From Kangiellaceae bacterium (GTDB lineage: Bacteria; Pseudomonadota; Gammaproteobacteria; Enterobacterales; Kangiellaceae): a stretch of DNA of 6,688 nt. The DNA is taken from NCBI GenBank assembly GCA_030590405.1, contig JAUUYO010000187.1:1-6688 (forward strand), read 5' to 3'. Positions 5,958-6,688 of the stretch are shown here, in pieces. A program made the position numbers and the translations under genes. The notes beneath the pieces are model-generated. The model worked only from the letters and a program-made list of their open reading frames with translations, had not been told where the DNA came from and ran no database searches. How positions within the stretch are numbered: position 1 is the first letter of the stretch; each line of letters begins with the position of its first letter.

Positions 5958-6688
5958 ATGATAAACGTTTTTAAACAAGGCTTGTTTTTTATAATTTTAA
6001 TCAGTTTTAGCCTATTCGCTAATGCGATCATCCCGGCGGCACCTGAGCTGTCGGCAAAATCCTATGTATTGATGGATTTTGATAGTGGCAAAATACTGGT
6101 GGAAAATAATGCGGATCTTCCGTTGCCGCCAGCCAGTCTCACCAAGATGATGACCAGTTATGTGGTTTCCGCAGAAATTAAAGATGGTAATCTTAAGCTG
6201 ACTGATAAAGTACATATCAGTAAAAATGCCTGGGCGCAAAACCCAAAATTTCAAGGCAGCTCACTGACCTGGATCGAAGTCAATACCGAGGTGAGCATCG
6301 AAAATTTACTCATAGGGGTGATTATTCAATCTGGCAATGATGCATCAGTGGCACTCGCTGAACACATCGCTGGCAGTGAAGATGTTTTTGCTGATCTAAT
6401 GAATCAACATGCCATTCGTTTAGGCATGACCAATACGCATTTTGAAAATTCTAACGGTTTGCCTGCCGATAGGCATTTGTCTACTGCCAGAGATCTGGCA
6501 ATTTTGACCTCAGCAATGATCAAAGACTTTCCTGAAGAGTACGTCTATTATAAAGAAAAATGGTTCACATTTAATGGTATCAAACAACCTAACCGAAACT
6601 CTCTACTGTGGGATGAGAGTCTTGATGTGGATGGGGTTAAAACTGGTCACACCGATGCCGCTGGTTTTTGTTTAGTTTCCTCTGCAAC
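5958..6688 (+). CDS. dacA: D-alanyl-D-alanine carboxypeptidase (PBP5 type), 3' end missing
   Basis: Low-molecular-weight penicillin-binding protein of peptidase family S11 that removes the terminal D-Ala from pentapeptide stems in the periplasm, limiting cross-linking. The frame opens at ATG 5958, with AGGA at 5948-5951 as ribosome-binding site, and is still open at the window edge after 243 codons (E. coli PBP5 precursor is 403). A signal peptide (FKQGLFFIILISFSLFANA, cut near residue 23) is followed by the catalytic domain. All three motifs are present: SxxK as SLTK with nucleophile S60 and K63, SGN at 125-127, and KTG at 228-230 within VDGVKTGHTDAAGF. Other blocks shared with PBP5 are PASLTKMMTSYV, YKEKWFTFNGIKQ and NRNSLLWD. 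The C-terminal beta domain and amphipathic membrane anchor lie outside the window. The name dacA over dacC or dacD rests on position next to rlpA. Confidence 0.95.
   Translation, partial: MINVFKQGLFFIILISFSLFANAIIPAAPELSAKSYVLMDFDSGKILVENNADLPLPPASLTKMMTSYVVSAEIKDGNLKLTDKVHISKNAWAQNPKFQGSSLTWIEVNTEVSIENLLIGVIIQSGNDASVALAEHIAGSEDVFADLMNQHAIRLGMTNTHFENSNGLPADRHLSTARDLAILTSAMIKDFPEEYVYYKEKWFTFNGIKQPNRNSLLWDESLDVDGVKTGHTDAAGFCLVSSA

Overview
The window is a chromosomal cell-wall locus of a gammaproteobacterium of moderate GC, judged by eye to be in the mid-40s percent. The order is rsfS (3' end only), rlmH, mrdA, rodA (mrdB), mltB, rlpA, dacA (5' part only), all on the + strand. This is the classic gammaproteobacterial rsfS-rlmH-mrdA-rodA-rlpA-dacA arrangement with a soluble MltB-type lytic transglycosylase gene between rodA and rlpA. 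Protein similarity to the Escherichia coli set is strong throughout. The sequence does not fix the genus.

Layout: positions 1-61 hold the last 19 codons and stop of rsfS, a ribosome silencing factor. Positions 62-147 are a spacer filled by a perfect-register array of four 14-bp units that runs up to the ribosome-binding region of rlmH (148-618). After a 49-nt gap come mrdA (668-2587, PBP2 transpeptidase) and rodA (2587-3711, SEDS glycosyltransferase). These two share one base in a TAATG junction. A 167-nt spacer follows, holding a two-hairpin, GTAG-headed palindromic element that looks like a REPIN. Then mltB (3879-4916, GTG start) overlaps rlpA (4913-5785) by four bases (ATGA). An extended -10 promoter sits at the rlpA stop codon. 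It is followed by a ~121-bp imperfect palindrome, a short AT-rich leader, and dacA (PBP5-type DD-carboxypeptidase), which runs off the right edge.

How the genes work together: MrdA and RodA are the cognate transpeptidase and glycan polymerase of the elongation machinery (Rod complex). MltB and RlpA cleave glycan strands. DacA trims stem pentapeptides to tetrapeptides and so limits cross-linking. RsfS and RlmH act on the large ribosomal subunit or the 70S ribosome and are a conserved but functionally separate head to the operon.

I found no undescribed gene system. The coding content is orthodox and every catalytic motif I could check is intact. The less ordinary content is in the non-coding DNA: three different repeat structures occupy the three largest intergenic spacers, each directly upstream of a start codon (rlmH, mltB, dacA).
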